A stretch of DNA of 42,072 bases from positions 1 through 42,072 of the forward strand of contig NZ_AUGY01000076.1 of the NCBI RefSeq assembly GCF_000422905.1. The letters run 5' to 3'. The stretch comes from Paenibacillus alginolyticus DSM 5050 = NBRC 15375 (GTDB lineage Bacteria; Bacillota; Bacilli; Paenibacillales; NBRC-103111). The translations under genes were made by a program, and so were the position numbers. Under the pieces are notes generated by a model. The model worked only from the letters and a program-made list of their open reading frames with translations, did no database searches and was not told where the DNA came from. Shown here one piece after another: positions 1 to 7,762 of this stretch. Numbering within the stretch: position 1 is the stretch's first letter; every line of letters starts with the position of its first letter.

Positions 1-275
1 TAGAAGCATTCGGCGTTAAAGGCAGCCACTCTCGCAAAGCAACCTGCCTGGATAACGCATGCATCGAATCCTTTTTTTCGCATCTCAAGTCAGAGAAGTT
101 GTATCTCAAACAGTGTAAATCAGGAACTGAAATTCATCAAGCGGTGGAAGATTATATTTATTTTTATAACTACCAACGGTTTCAAACCAAACTTAAAAAG
201 CGCGCCCCGATTGAATATCGGTGCGCGCTAGCAGCATAGCTTTTTTCATCTGTCTACTTGACAGGGGTAAGACCA
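1..275 (+). mobile_element. Right end of an IS3-family (IS150-like) insertion sequence
   Basis: The left edge of the window holds the last part of an IS3-family element: the end of the transposase reading frame followed by a short non-coding tail. The stretch 251-270 (TGTCTACTTGACAGGGGTAA) resembles the right terminal inverted repeat of IS150-group elements. The exact outer boundary cannot be fixed because the left end lies outside the window and no target-site duplication can be compared. Confidence 0.7.
3..239 (+). CDS. IS3-family transposase (OrfB), C-terminal fragment
   Basis: This is the C-terminal 78 residues of a DDE transposase, open at the window edge and ending in TAG at 237-239. 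It carries the typical late part of the rve integrase domain: SHSRKATCLDNACIESFFSH, containing the catalytic Glu in the CIESFF context, then YNYQRFQTKLKKRAPIEYR, a well-known IS3-family ending. The rest of the transposase and the upstream orfA should lie to the left. Whether the copy is intact cannot be judged from this window. Confidence 0.85.
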   Translation, partial: EAFGVKGSHSRKATCLDNACIESFFSHLKSEKLYLKQCKSGTEIHQAVEDYIYFYNYQRFQTKLKKRAPIEYRCALAA

Positions 276-293
276 GGGCTGGCCTCGGGTTTT

Positions 294-1466
294 TTATTGA
301 TTCATAAAGAGAATATCTCGCGTACTGGTATCGGGGGCGATGAAATCAAACAGGTGTTCCGCTTCCTCAGCAACCTCATCTTGATCAACTTGGGATAAGG
401 GCTCGAATAAGTTGATGGTCAAAATAGCCGATTTGCGTTTCTGGATGATGGACCAAATGCCGCGAACAAAACCATCGACAATCAGCGTGGCCCGGATGAT
501 GCCATTGTCCGTGAACACCAGATGCTTATCTTCATCGCGCATGATGCGGATGCGATTGTCGTAGGACAAGAGCATACTGTCGAACTCCGATAGGAAACGT
601 GGCGGAGCTGGGGTTGCAGGGTCCGGCCGAGGAGCGTCCGGCAGGTCGAACAGCTCATTTTCTTGCTCGTCGCGAAAGGAGAGCAGGCTGGGGCGCAGCC
701 TCTCGACCACCTCGCGCAGCCGAGTAAGCCCGGACCAGACCTGCATATCCTTGACGGATGCAGGTCCGAATGCCGCCAAGTAGCGCAGCAGCATGGCTTC
801 GGGGTCTTGCCCTGGTGCCAGCGGGCGGCCGAGCCAAGCCTCCGCTGTGGTATGGGCGGCCTGTCCGCTGGCGCCCCAGATGCCGCGGGGCGGCACCTGG
901 ACAAGCGGCAGGCTGCAGCGCACCGCTTGAGAGAGAGCAGTGGCATCGCTTTGCGGCCACTGGGCTTGGAGGCGCTTGCCGAGCTCACTGAAGGTGAGCG
1001 GCTGCGCCTCTAACAGCGCTCGCCCGGCGGCGGCGAGCGCGTCTAGATTCAGTTCGGCAAGCTTCTTGCCGAACGTGCCCTTTAAGGCGCGGTCCTGCAC
1101 GGACTGCAGGACAGGACGCAGCGTCAGGCAGTCTTCGGCCGTGACGAGGTGAATCGTCGAGCGCATGAGAGCGATGCGCACGATGCTTCTGTCCATGATG
1201 AGCCGAGACAGCTCCTCATGGCGAAAGTTCTGCAGTCTAGTCCACAACGCCACATACGGTGGGTTAGGAGCTTGCGCCTGCAGCCCGACGAGGTGCCGGG
1301 CAGCCTGTAGGACATGCTTGTTCGAGCGCTCCAGGAGTAATTGCCGAGCTAGTAATGCTCGGTTTAAGGCGCGCTGACTGAGGATGGGGCTGGTACAGCC
1401 GGTCATGTAGGGTTTAGCAATGTCCTTTTTAGAGCAGCCCTCGTTCGAAGAATTTATTAACGACAT
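294..1466 (-). CDS. Winged helix DNA-binding domain protein (HTH_42 / AlkZ-like family)
   Basis: The protein of about 390 residues matches the HTH_42 family (formerly DUF1006), which includes the DNA glycosylases AlkZ and YcaQ that unhook interstrand crosslinks. Visible family features are LSQRALNRALLARQ near the N-terminus, HLVGLQAQAPNPPYVALWTR and IVRIALMRSTIHLVTAEDC, followed by the winged-helix region and a late FLSEFDSMLLSYDNR segment. The glycosylase role is only a family-level possibility. An in-frame GTG at 1472 is just 3 nt from AGGAGG (1476-1481), whereas the ATG at 1466 is 9 nt away, so the ATG is preferred. Codon use is strongly GC-rich compared with its neighbours (roughly 650-1350), which may mean transfer. 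It is a single gene with an IS remnant downstream. Confidence 0.8.
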   Translation of the reverse strand: MSLINSSNEGCSKKDIAKPYMTGCTSPILSQRALNRALLARQLLLERSNKHVLQAARHLVGLQAQAPNPPYVALWTRLQNFRHEELSRLIMDRSIVRIALMRSTIHLVTAEDCLTLRPVLQSVQDRALKGTFGKKLAELNLDALAAAGRALLEAQPLTFSELGKRLQAQWPQSDATALSQAVRCSLPLVQVPPRGIWGASGQAAHTTAEAWLGRPLAPGQDPEAMLLRYLAAFGPASVKDMQVWSGLTRLREVVERLRPSLLSFRDEQENELFDLPDAPRPDPATPAPPRFLSEFDSMLLSYDNRIRIMRDEDKHLVFTDNGIIRATLIVDGFVRGIWSIIQKRKSAILTINLFEPLSQVDQDEVAEEAEHLFDFIAPDTSTRDILFMNQ

Positions 1467-1643
1467 GTGCACATGCCTCCTATGATTTGAACGATCATTT
1501 GCTATATAAATTCCATTATATAAGAACTTGCTGACAACGTAATGTCAAGGAGGAATGTACGTTTTAAAGCCAGACAAGTTGTTTCCGTTGGTATCAGCAC
1601 GCTAGAATGGGATTAACGAACGAATATCCGAGAGGTGAAGGGC

Positions 1644-2477
1644 ATGATCAACATCGGTCTAGCCGGCTGGGGCGACCATGAGTTAGGCGGCAGCAAAGGG
1701 AAGCTGCGGGAGTATGGCGCACATTTTCCGATTGTGGAAGTGGATACTTCTTTTTACGCGATCCAACCGGAACGCAATTATATAAAATGGAACCAAGAGA
1801 CGCCAGAACGCTTTGGTTTCATTATTAAGGCATACCAAGGAATGACGGGTCATCTGCGGGGAGAGAACCCTTTTGCCGGTGGGATGGAGCAAATGTTTGA
1901 GGTGTTCCTACAGTCGATCCGACCTGTTCAAGAAGCGGGGAAGCTTAAAGCTGTTCTGTTTCAGTACCCGCCATGGTTTGATTGCAGTAAGACGAATGTG
2001 GATGTGCTGCGTGATGCCAAAGAGAAGATGGGTAATGTGCCCGTAGCGCTGGAATTCCGCCATCAGAGCTGGTTTACGGAGGAAATGCGCGACAAGACGC
2101 TCACCTTTATGCGGCGAGAGGGTTGGATGCACAGCATCTGTGATGAACCGCAGGCCGGGATTGGTTCGGTGCCGACAGTGCTGGAGGCTACACATCCCGA
2201 GATGACGATGGTTCGATTCCACGGCCGTAATGTTGGCGGTTGGGTGCAAAACAATGAGGCGAACTGGCGCGACGTGCGGTACTTATACCATTACAATCAG
2301 CAGGAGCTGCTGGAGTGGAAGACGTGGCTGCTAGAGTTGCAGAAGCAAACACAAGAGGTATGCGTGATCTTCAATAACAATTCAGGTGGACATGCCGCAG
2401 GGAATGCCAAGGAATTGATGGGGCTGCTCGGTTTGGAATATGAAGGGCTGGGACCACGGCAGTTGGATTTGTTTTAG
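1644..2477 (+). CDS. DUF72 / YecE family protein
   Basis: This 277-residue protein belongs to DUF72 (YecE), a TIM-barrel-like family of unknown biochemical function that is widespread in Bacillota. It has the characteristic start MINIGLAGWGDHE, EVDTSFYAIQPERNY, GFIIKAYQGMTGH, LFQYPPWFDC, VALEFRHQSWF and the C-terminal IFNNNSGGHAAGNA. A GTG at 1635 is in frame, but the AGAGGTGA Shine-Dalgarno at 1631-1638 overlaps it and sits 5 nt before the ATG at 1644, and family members begin at this Met. The gene stands alone between two divergently spaced units. No substrate or partner is suggested by the context. Confidence 0.88.
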   Translation: MINIGLAGWGDHELGGSKGKLREYGAHFPIVEVDTSFYAIQPERNYIKWNQETPERFGFIIKAYQGMTGHLRGENPFAGGMEQMFEVFLQSIRPVQEAGKLKAVLFQYPPWFDCSKTNVDVLRDAKEKMGNVPVALEFRHQSWFTEEMRDKTLTFMRREGWMHSICDEPQAGIGSVPTVLEATHPEMTMVRFHGRNVGGWVQNNEANWRDVRYLYHYNQQELLEWKTWLLELQKQTQEVCVIFNNNSGGHAAGNAKELMGLLGLEYEGLGPRQLDLF

Positions 2478-2579
2478 CAATCACATAGGGTTGTTCATTT
2501 GCGTGTTGCAAGATTTTCGGGCTATAGTAAGGGTTATAATGAATCGGGCTGAATATAAGCAAAAGAGGAGAGTTAGACA

Positions 2580-2693
2580 ATGGTTGGTGCCGTCATCTTA
2601 GGTGTTATCGCCCTTTTGATCATCGTGGGTTTGACATTCTGGGTAACGAAGAAAGCGTACTCCCGTAAATGGGATGAAGAGGATAACGATTGA
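2580..2693 (+). CDS. 37-residue single-pass membrane protein (YtzI-like)
   Basis: A small ORF encodes 37 residues: a hydrophobic helix (residues 2-22, MVGAVILGVIALLIIVGLTF) followed by VTKKAYSRKWDEEDND. The preceding AAGAGGAG at 2562-2569 is a good ribosome binding site, and a strong terminator follows the stop codon by about 30 nt, so this looks like a real transcription unit. One TM helix and a short KKAYSRK tail recall the YtzI family of Bacillus, but that assignment rests on pattern resemblance only. Function is unknown. Confidence 0.72.
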   Translation: MVGAVILGVIALLIIVGLTFWVTKKAYSRKWDEEDND

Positions 2694-2724
2694 GTTATTG
2701 ACAACGAAATGGAATGCTAAAGTG

Positions 2725-2756
2725 CCAGCCTTCAAATGAAGGTTGGTCTTTTTTTT
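2725..2756 (+). terminator. Intrinsic terminator of the small membrane protein gene
   Basis: CCAGCCTTC-AAAT-GAAGGTTGG forms a 9-bp stem (one G-T pair) followed by TCTTTTTTTT. Confidence 0.9.
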
Positions 2757-2761
2757 CACAC

Positions 2762-2778
2762 AAGAAAGTATAAGTTTT
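2762..2778. repeat. 17-nt motif shared with 18977-18993
   Basis: AAGAAAGTATAAGTTTT occurs here and again at 18977-18993, in both cases just after a terminator. In the second copy it continues into a palindrome (AAGTATAA-GTT-TTATACTT). It is probably part of a dispersed intergenic repeat. Confidence 0.6.
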
Positions 2779-2819
2779 CGGTACCCGAAAACCGCTTTCT
2801 TATTGGCGATAAAACCTAA

Positions 2820-2930
2820 TATAGGGATCTTTGGTCGTAGACCAAAGTCTCTCCGCTATAGGGATCTTTGGTCATAGACTAAAGTCTCTCCGCTATAGGG
2901 ATCTTTGGTCGTAGACCAAAGTCTCTCCGC
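2820..2930. repeat. Three tandem 37-bp palindromic repeats
   Basis: Units at 2820-2856, 2857-2893 and 2894-2930 each read TATAGGGAT, then CTTTGGTC-GTA-GACCAAAG, then TCTCTCCGC. Units 1 and 3 are identical. Unit 2 differs at two positions: the loop (GTA to ATA) and the right arm (GACC to GACT), which turns a G-C pair into a G-U pair and keeps the hairpin in RNA. There is no spacer between units. Confidence 0.95.
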
Positions 2931-2931
2931 T

Positions 2932-2980
2932 TTAAACGCGGTCGCTCATCTTTGAATGGCTTCGATAGAGGTTTTCTCAT
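2932..2980. repeat. 49-bp dispersed repeat, copy 1
   Basis: The sequence beginning TTAAACGCGGTCGCTCATC and ending GATAGAGGTTTTCTCAT recurs at 26443-26490 with one deleted base and one substitution. Here it lies directly after the tandem repeat and just upstream of the promoter of the siderophore-binding protein gene. Confidence 0.9.
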
Positions 2981-3007
2981 AAAGAGGGGCATTAGCCTGT
3001 AGAGATA

Positions 3008-3037
3008 TTGACATTAGTTAGTAAAGTAATTTAGGAT
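3008..3037 (+). promoter_or_regulatory. Sigma-A promoter of the iron-siderophore binding protein gene
   Basis: TTGACA (3008-3013) is followed after 18 nt by TAGGAT (3032-3037), which places the start of transcription near 3044, at the edge of the Fur box. Confidence 0.6.
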
Positions 3038-3044
3038 GATAAAA

Positions 3045-3063
3045 GATAATGATAATCATTCTC
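3045..3063 (+). promoter_or_regulatory. Fur box
   Basis: GATAATGATAATCATTCTC matches the classical 19-bp Fur consensus (GATAATGATAATCATTATC) at 18 of 19 positions. It lies immediately downstream of the -10 element and about 30 nt before the start codon, as expected for iron-dependent repression. Confidence 0.93.
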
Positions 3064-3092
3064 ATAACATTTTAAAGGGGAGATAACTATTT

Positions 3093-4103
3093 ATGCATAG
3101 CCATTTTTCTGCTGCAAATCGTACATATGGAGGTAAGCTGCTTGTTCTTATCACGATAATCACGCTGATCCTAGCTGCTTGCGGACAACAAACGGATACT
3201 TCGAAGTTAAATGCTGCAGCTACCACGAATACGAAGAAAGAAAGCCAACCTGTTCAGTCGGAAGAGTATACCGTTAAACATGCCATGGGCGAGACAAAGA
3301 TAAAAGGCACTCCCCACAAGGTTGTCGTGTTAACAAATGAAGGTACGGAAGCCGTACTCTCGATGGGGATTAAGCCTGTTGGTGCGGTGAAGTCTTTTAC
3401 ATTAGGAGATTGGTATGATCATATCAAAACGGATATGGAAGGCGTGAAAGTAGTTGGGGACGAAAACCAACCGAATTTAGAAATGATCGCTTCCCTAAAG
3501 CCTGATTTAATCATCGGAAATAAGGTGCGTCAGGAAAAAGTATATGAGCAGCTGTCAGCGATTGCTCCTACTGTATTTTCGGAAAGATTATCTGGCGATT
3601 GGCAGATCAACTTCAAGCTGTATGCGGAAGCTTTGAACAAGAAAGCTGAGGGCGATAAAATCATTGGAGATTTCGAGAAACGCATCACAGATTTCAAAGC
3701 GAAAGCAGGTGATAAGCTAAAGACGAAGGTATCGATTGTTCGTTTTATGCCGGGTAAAGTTCGTATCTATATGAAGGATACCTTCTCAGGGGTTATTCTC
3801 AATAAACTGGGCTTCCAGCGTCCTGCTTCGCAGAATCAAGATAAATTCGCAGATGATCTGACGAAAGAACGTATTCCGGATATGAACGGGGACATTCTGT
3901 TCTACTTCACATGGGATAACGAAAAGGGCGAAGCGAATAAAATTGAGCAAGAATGGACGAATGATCCGCTTTGGAAAAACCTCGATGTCGTGAAACAAGG
4001 CAAGGTGTATAAAGTAAGTGATGCGGTTTGGAATACGGCAGGCGGAATTAAAGCGGCTAATTTATTGCTGGATGACTTGGAGAAATATTTTCTGAAAAAA
4101 TAA
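3093..4103 (+). CDS. Iron-siderophore ABC transporter substrate-binding lipoprotein
   Basis: A 336-residue extracellular binding protein of the FecB/FhuD (TroA-like, PF01497) superfamily that should deliver a ferric siderophore to a membrane ABC importer. The N-terminus has a hydrophobic segment and a lipobox (LAAC, Cys30), so it is a membrane-anchored lipoprotein. Typical segments follow: VVVLTNEGTEAVLSMGIKPVG, LEMIASLKPDLIIG, YEQLSAIAPTV and the C-terminal WTNDPLWKNLDVVKQGKVY. It most resembles the YfiY/FeuA side of the family; the ligand cannot be named. Control by iron is strongly suggested by the Fur box at 3045-3063. No permease or ATPase gene is adjacent, so it must share an importer encoded elsewhere. 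Confidence 0.9.
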   Translation: MHSHFSAANRTYGGKLLVLITIITLILAACGQQTDTSKLNAAATTNTKKESQPVQSEEYTVKHAMGETKIKGTPHKVVVLTNEGTEAVLSMGIKPVGAVKSFTLGDWYDHIKTDMEGVKVVGDENQPNLEMIASLKPDLIIGNKVRQEKVYEQLSAIAPTVFSERLSGDWQINFKLYAEALNKKAEGDKIIGDFEKRITDFKAKAGDKLKTKVSIVRFMPGKVRIYMKDTFSGVILNKLGFQRPASQNQDKFADDLTKERIPDMNGDILFYFTWDNEKGEANKIEQEWTNDPLWKNLDVVKQGKVYKVSDAVWNTAGGIKAANLLLDDLEKYFLKK

Positions 4104-4234
4104 TTCGCTTAAAGCAGAATTACTTATAACTAGGAAGTGGAGTAGTGTTTCTCATAGATGAGTCTAGCGACTCGGTTGTCAGGTATACGCTTTCTTGCTA
4201 TGATTGAAGCAGTACATATAAAGGTGGCTGGCCG

Positions 4235-4594
4235 ATGAACCGAATGGAGGCCGAATTTAGTAACCTAGTGAAGGCTTATCGCAAAAAGCATATGGGCAAG
4301 GGGCCGGAGCGCGTGATGACGACCTTCTGTAAATGCTGGGCGATATGCGAAATGGCAGGAAACCTCTCTCCAGTAGAAAAGTTTATAGCGAAAACCGGTG
4401 ATGGCAGACAAATGCTCCGCACGGCTCGCACGGAAATGGTGAAAAAGATTTATAAAGAACACCCCCCTGTTGAGATGGAGGAGCTGCTTGGCGCGAAGTT
4501 CGTTAAGCTGTTCGTCGATATCGATATTGAGCTGGATGAGGGGATGTCGGTGTTCGTTTTTGATCAGGATTTGGAAAAGAAATTTTGTAGGTAG
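4235..4594 (+). CDS. DUF2294 domain-containing protein
   Basis: A 119-residue soluble protein with the DUF2294 pattern: an N-terminal helix ending in KGPERV, a central LSPVEKFIAKTGDGRQMLRTAR, then VEMEELLGAKFVKLFVDIDIELDEGMSVFVFD. The family is common in Bacillota and cyanobacteria and has no established function. A cysteine-rich strand, CKCWAIC (Cys32, Cys34, Cys38), falls where many relatives have a hydrophobic strand, so a metal or redox role is conceivable but not shown. AAAGGTGG at 4220-4227 is the ribosome binding site. The gene appears to be monocistronic. Confidence 0.75.
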   Translation: MNRMEAEFSNLVKAYRKKHMGKGPERVMTTFCKCWAICEMAGNLSPVEKFIAKTGDGRQMLRTARTEMVKKIYKEHPPVEMEELLGAKFVKLFVDIDIELDEGMSVFVFDQDLEKKFCR

Positions 4595-4690
4595 AGATGA
4601 TGGCAACCCGATGACCCGAACCTGGCTTCCGCAATGAGATGATGTAAAAGTGCATCTATTTTCGGTTGAATAGCGGTGATATCAGAAAAA

Positions 4691-4820
4691 ACTGCAAATT
4701 GTGCAGTAAAATTAGCTGTTTTTGACGTTTTTTCCTGAATCGGGTCAGATTAGCTGTAGGAAATGCATCAAATTCATTAAATCTAGGATGTTAAGAACAA
4801 TTTGCTGCACTTTATGCAGC
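4691..4820. repeat. Two small hairpins of a dispersed intergenic type
   Basis: ACTGCA-AATTG-TGCAGT (4691-4707) and GCTGCA-CTTTA-TGCAGC (4804-4820) are 6-bp stems with 5-nt loops, separated by about 100 nt of AT-rich sequence. Their architecture is the same as that of the GTTGTA/TACAAC hairpins at 20022-20203 and 41595-41663. No gene is visible between 4595 and 5308. Confidence 0.6.
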
Positions 4821-4894
4821 TGCGGTTTAAATGGAAGTCATTAAGTAAGAGAATTTCCGTAAATAACAGCTCAAATAGCAGCATATACATAGGT

Positions 4895-5006
4895 AAAGGT
4901 GCTTGGCACTTGGTAGCGAACCTGCCGGAGACTAACCACTGTAAGACAAGACTTGAGACTTCCTCTGATGAGAGGAGGTCTGGGTATTGTTTTGCGGTGG
5001 TTTTTT
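4895..5006 (+). ncRNA. Structured RNA element ending in a terminator; possibly a degenerate riboswitch
   Basis: A 14-bp outer stem pairs 4936-4949 (CCACTGTAAGACAA) with 4987-5000 (TTGTTTTGCGGTGG), allowing three G-U pairs. Inside it a 10-bp stem pairs GACTTCCTCT (4957-4966) with AGAGGAGGTC (4971-4980) around GATG. TTTTTT follows at 5001-5006, so the element should terminate transcription. The upstream AGGTGCTT and the motif CCACTGTAAG recall pieces of cobalamin riboswitches, but the conserved AGGGAA and GGGAAGG parts are missing and no B12 gene follows. It could equally be a small RNA. The next gene starts 300 nt downstream. Confidence 0.4.
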
Positions 5007-5195
5007 GTTTGCTGGGGTGATTGGGGCAGCTATTGAGTGTACGGAGTAGGGGGAAGCGATAGTGAAAGGATGCTGTGCGAGCTGGAAGTTGGGGAAGTAA
5101 CTAGCGGATCTGAGCCAATGGGATAGCGGCTAGAGTGGGGTGTGGGAAAGCGTTATTGGAGAGTTGTTCGCAGGTATGAAGATGGGAAATTACAC

Positions 5196-5265
5196 TGGGC
5201 AAGAGTAAGAGAAAAAGCAAAAGGAAGAGTAGAGCAAGAGCAAAAGCAAAAGCAAAAGCAAAAAG
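5196..5265 (+). repeat. A/G-rich low-complexity tract with AAAAGC repeats
   Basis: A purine-rich run (GCAAGAGTAAGAGAAAAAGC and onward) resolves into tandem CAAAAG units at 5241-5262. It lies in the 5' leader of the oxidoreductase gene, 45 nt before the start codon. It may be a slippage-prone microsatellite. Confidence 0.7.
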
Positions 5266-5308
5266 ATTGAAAGAGATATAAATATAGAACCAAAGGAGCG
5301 TTGTTTAA

Positions 5309-7663
5309 ATGGGGAAAACGAAGCATACGGGGCCAATCAAGCTGCCCGCTAAGCCAGATCCGAAGCTATGGGTAAGCAAGGTGCCATTCGGGCTCGGGAA
5401 GATAAAGCCGCAGCATATTCGCGAAACGGCAAAAATCGCCTGGCAGAATCGCGATAATCTGCCCTATGCGTATCGCATTTTGACGCAAGGGGTGTGCGAT
5501 GGCTGCGCGCTAGGCGTATCAGGGCTTTACGACCAAACGCTGGCGGGGCCGCATCTCTGTACAACGCGGCTGAATGTGCTGCGTTTGAACACGATGCCGG
5601 CGATTCGCGAGGAGCTGCTGCATGCGGACATCGATGAGCTGAGCCGCATGAGCAGCACCGAGCTCAGACAGCTCGGGCGTATCCCTTATCCGCTCATCCG
5701 GCGCCATGGGGAGCGGAAATTCAGTCGAGCCACATGGGATGAGGCGTTGGACACGATTGCAGGAAAGATGCGTACGATTGACCCGAAGCAGATGGCTTTT
5801 TACTTGACGGCTCGAGGGATTACGAACGAGTCGTACTATGTGGCAGCGAAGGTGGCAAGGTTGCTCGGTACGAACAACATCGACAACGCCTCGCGAATTT
5901 GCCACTCTCCGTCGAAGACGGCACTTAAGCGATCCGTTGGCGTGGGCGCGTCGACGTGCAATTACAAGGACTGGATCGGCACGGACGTCCTGGTGTTCTG
6001 GGGCAGTGTGGCCGCGAATAACCAGCCGGTCTCGACGAAGTATATGTACGCGGCCAAGCGCAAAGGGACGAAGATCATTGTCATTAACCCGTACTACGAG
6101 CCGTCCATGGAGCAGTACTGGATTCCTTCGATTCCTGAATCGGCGTTATTCGGGACGAAGCTGGCCGACGATGTGTATCAAGTAAACATCGGCGGGGATA
6201 TCGGCTTCATGAACGGCGTCATGAAGGTGTGGTTCGAGATGGAGGAGCGTGAACCGGGCTCCGCGATTGATCATGCGTTCGTGCAGGCGCATACGAACGG
6301 GCTAGAACAGCTGCGCGCACACGTGGCGCAGCAGGACTGGACGACGCTGGAACAGTCGTCCGGCCTCACCCGCGAACGCATGCGCGAGTTCGCGGAGCTG
6401 CTGGCGCGTGCCAAGAGCGCGGTTTTCGTGTGGAGCATGGGGCTCACACAGCACCGCTTCGGCACGGACAACATCTCGCAGGTGGCGAATCTCGCCCTCC
6501 TGCGGGGCTTCCTCGGCCGCGAGCATTGTGGGCTGATGCCCATCCGCGGCCACAGCGGCGTGCAGGGATCCGGCGAAATGGGCGCCGATCCCTTCAGCCT
6601 GCCGGGCGGCGAAATCGCCAGCGCCGCCGACCGCGCAAGAATCGAGCAGCTCTGGGGGTTCGAGCTGCCGAAATGGCAGGGTGACATCGTCGGTGTCACC
6701 CTCGAGAACGCGCTCCTGCCCGAGGAGCAGGAGCGGAAGCTCCGGATGTTCTACACATCCGGTGGCAACTTCCTCGAGACGATGCCGGACCCGGCATTCG
6801 TCCGCGAAGCCCTCACAAGCATCGATGTCCGTGTCCACCAGGACATCATCCTGAACACCTCCACGCTGCTTGACGCGCGGGAGGCTGTGGTGGTGCTGCC
6901 CGCGATGACGCGCTACGAGCAGCCCGGAGGGGGCACGTCCACCTCCACGGAGCGGATGGTGTACTTCTCACCCGAGATCGCCGGCCCTCGGATCGGCGAA
7001 GCCCGCGCGGAGTGGGCGATCTACGTCGATCTCGCCCGCCGCGTGAAACCGGATGCCGCCGAGCAGCTCGGCTGCGGCACCGCAGAAGCCATCCGCGCGG
7101 AAATCGCTCTAGCCGCGCCGAGTTACAACGGCATCCAGCACCTGCGTGAGCGCGGTGATGTGTTTCAATACGGCGGCGCGTGGCTGTGCGAGGACGGCGT
7201 CTGTCCGACGCCGGATGGTCGCGGCGCGCTGCTGCCGATTGAGCTTCCGGAGCTGCGGAAGCCGGAAGGGCATTTCGCGGTGACGACGCGCCGCGGCAAG
7301 CAGTTCAATTCGATGATCTACAGCGACATCGATCCATTCAATGAAGCAGATCGCTACGATGTGCTTATTCATAACGACGACGCTAGCGCTCTTTCTTTGA
7401 ATGAAGGTGAGGCGATCGTGATCTACAACAGCTACGGCAGCATGCACGGAAGGGTAAAGCATGCCGACGTAAAACCAGGCAACATCGAGGTGCATTGGCC
7501 CGAAGGAAACTCTTTGATTCCCAAAGGTGTGTATGAGAAGTATGCAGGCATCCCGGAGTATAACACGGCGGTCATTGTAGAGAAGGCAGAAACCTACCAC
7601 GCTCACAAGGATACACGCTATGTGGAACGGCGTATTCAAGAACTGGAGACAGAAGTGGAGTGA
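5309..7663 (+). CDS. FdhF/YdeP-family molybdopterin oxidoreductase
   Basis: A 784-residue homologue of the alpha subunit of formate dehydrogenases, of the YdeP/YoaE-like branch of cytoplasmic bis-MGD enzymes. Residues 63-66 (CDGC) with Cys84 occupy the N-terminal Fe-S region; a complete four-Cys set is not visible, as in YdeP relatives. Cys198 in RICHSPSKTAL is the probable molybdenum ligand. The molybdopterin domain (about 130-500) includes DVLVFWGSVAANNQP, and a C-terminal MopB_CT domain (about 660-780) includes SMIYSDIDPFNEADRYDV. The physiological substrate of this branch is unknown. AAAGGAG at 5292-5298 is the ribosome binding site. The middle of the gene (about 6250-7270) is far more GC-rich than its ends. 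No fdhD or molybdopterin gene is in the window. Confidence 0.87.
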   Translation: MGKTKHTGPIKLPAKPDPKLWVSKVPFGLGKIKPQHIRETAKIAWQNRDNLPYAYRILTQGVCDGCALGVSGLYDQTLAGPHLCTTRLNVLRLNTMPAIREELLHADIDELSRMSSTELRQLGRIPYPLIRRHGERKFSRATWDEALDTIAGKMRTIDPKQMAFYLTARGITNESYYVAAKVARLLGTNNIDNASRICHSPSKTALKRSVGVGASTCNYKDWIGTDVLVFWGSVAANNQPVSTKYMYAAKRKGTKIIVINPYYEPSMEQYWIPSIPESALFGTKLADDVYQVNIGGDIGFMNGVMKVWFEMEEREPGSAIDHAFVQAHTNGLEQLRAHVAQQDWTTLEQSSGLTRERMREFAELLARAKSAVFVWSMGLTQHRFGTDNISQVANLALLRGFLGREHCGLMPIRGHSGVQGSGEMGADPFSLPGGEIASAADRARIEQLWGFELPKWQGDIVGVTLENALLPEEQERKLRMFYTSGGNFLETMPDPAFVREALTSIDVRVHQDIILNTSTLLDAREAVVVLPAMTRYEQPGGGTSTSTERMVYFSPEIAGPRIGEARAEWAIYVDLARRVKPDAAEQLGCGTAEAIRAEIALAAPSYNGIQHLRERGDVFQYGGAWLCEDGVCPTPDGRGALLPIELPELRKPEGHFAVTTRRGKQFNSMIYSDIDPFNEADRYDVLIHNDDASALSLNEGEAIVIYNSYGSMHGRVKHADVKPGNIEVHWPEGNSLIPKGVYEKYAGIPEYNTAVIVEKAETYHAHKDTRYVERRIQELETEVE

Positions 7664-7762
7664 AGCTATTTTTTGTCGAAATCTGCCCCGGCAGATCTGG
7701 CACTTCGGTTGGCTCTAGATCAAGGTATTACGGTTATTGGCTTCATCCCTATGGAACAATTA

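Noticed and set aside
2820..2930. CRISPR array
   Set aside because: The 37-bp units are directly abutting with no spacers, there are only three, and no cas gene is near.
4895..5006. Confident cobalamin riboswitch
   Set aside because: Only AGGTGC and CCACTGTAA-like pieces match. The conserved AGGGAA and GGGAAGG segments are missing and no B12-related gene follows.
4802..5020. 72-codon plus-strand ORF
   Set aside because: It overlaps the hairpin and terminator element, has no ribosome binding site, and its composition is not protein-like.
6271..6838. Long minus-strand ORFs inside the oxidoreductase gene
   Set aside because: They are antisense shadows caused by high GC3 in the real gene; no promoter or ribosome binding site is present.
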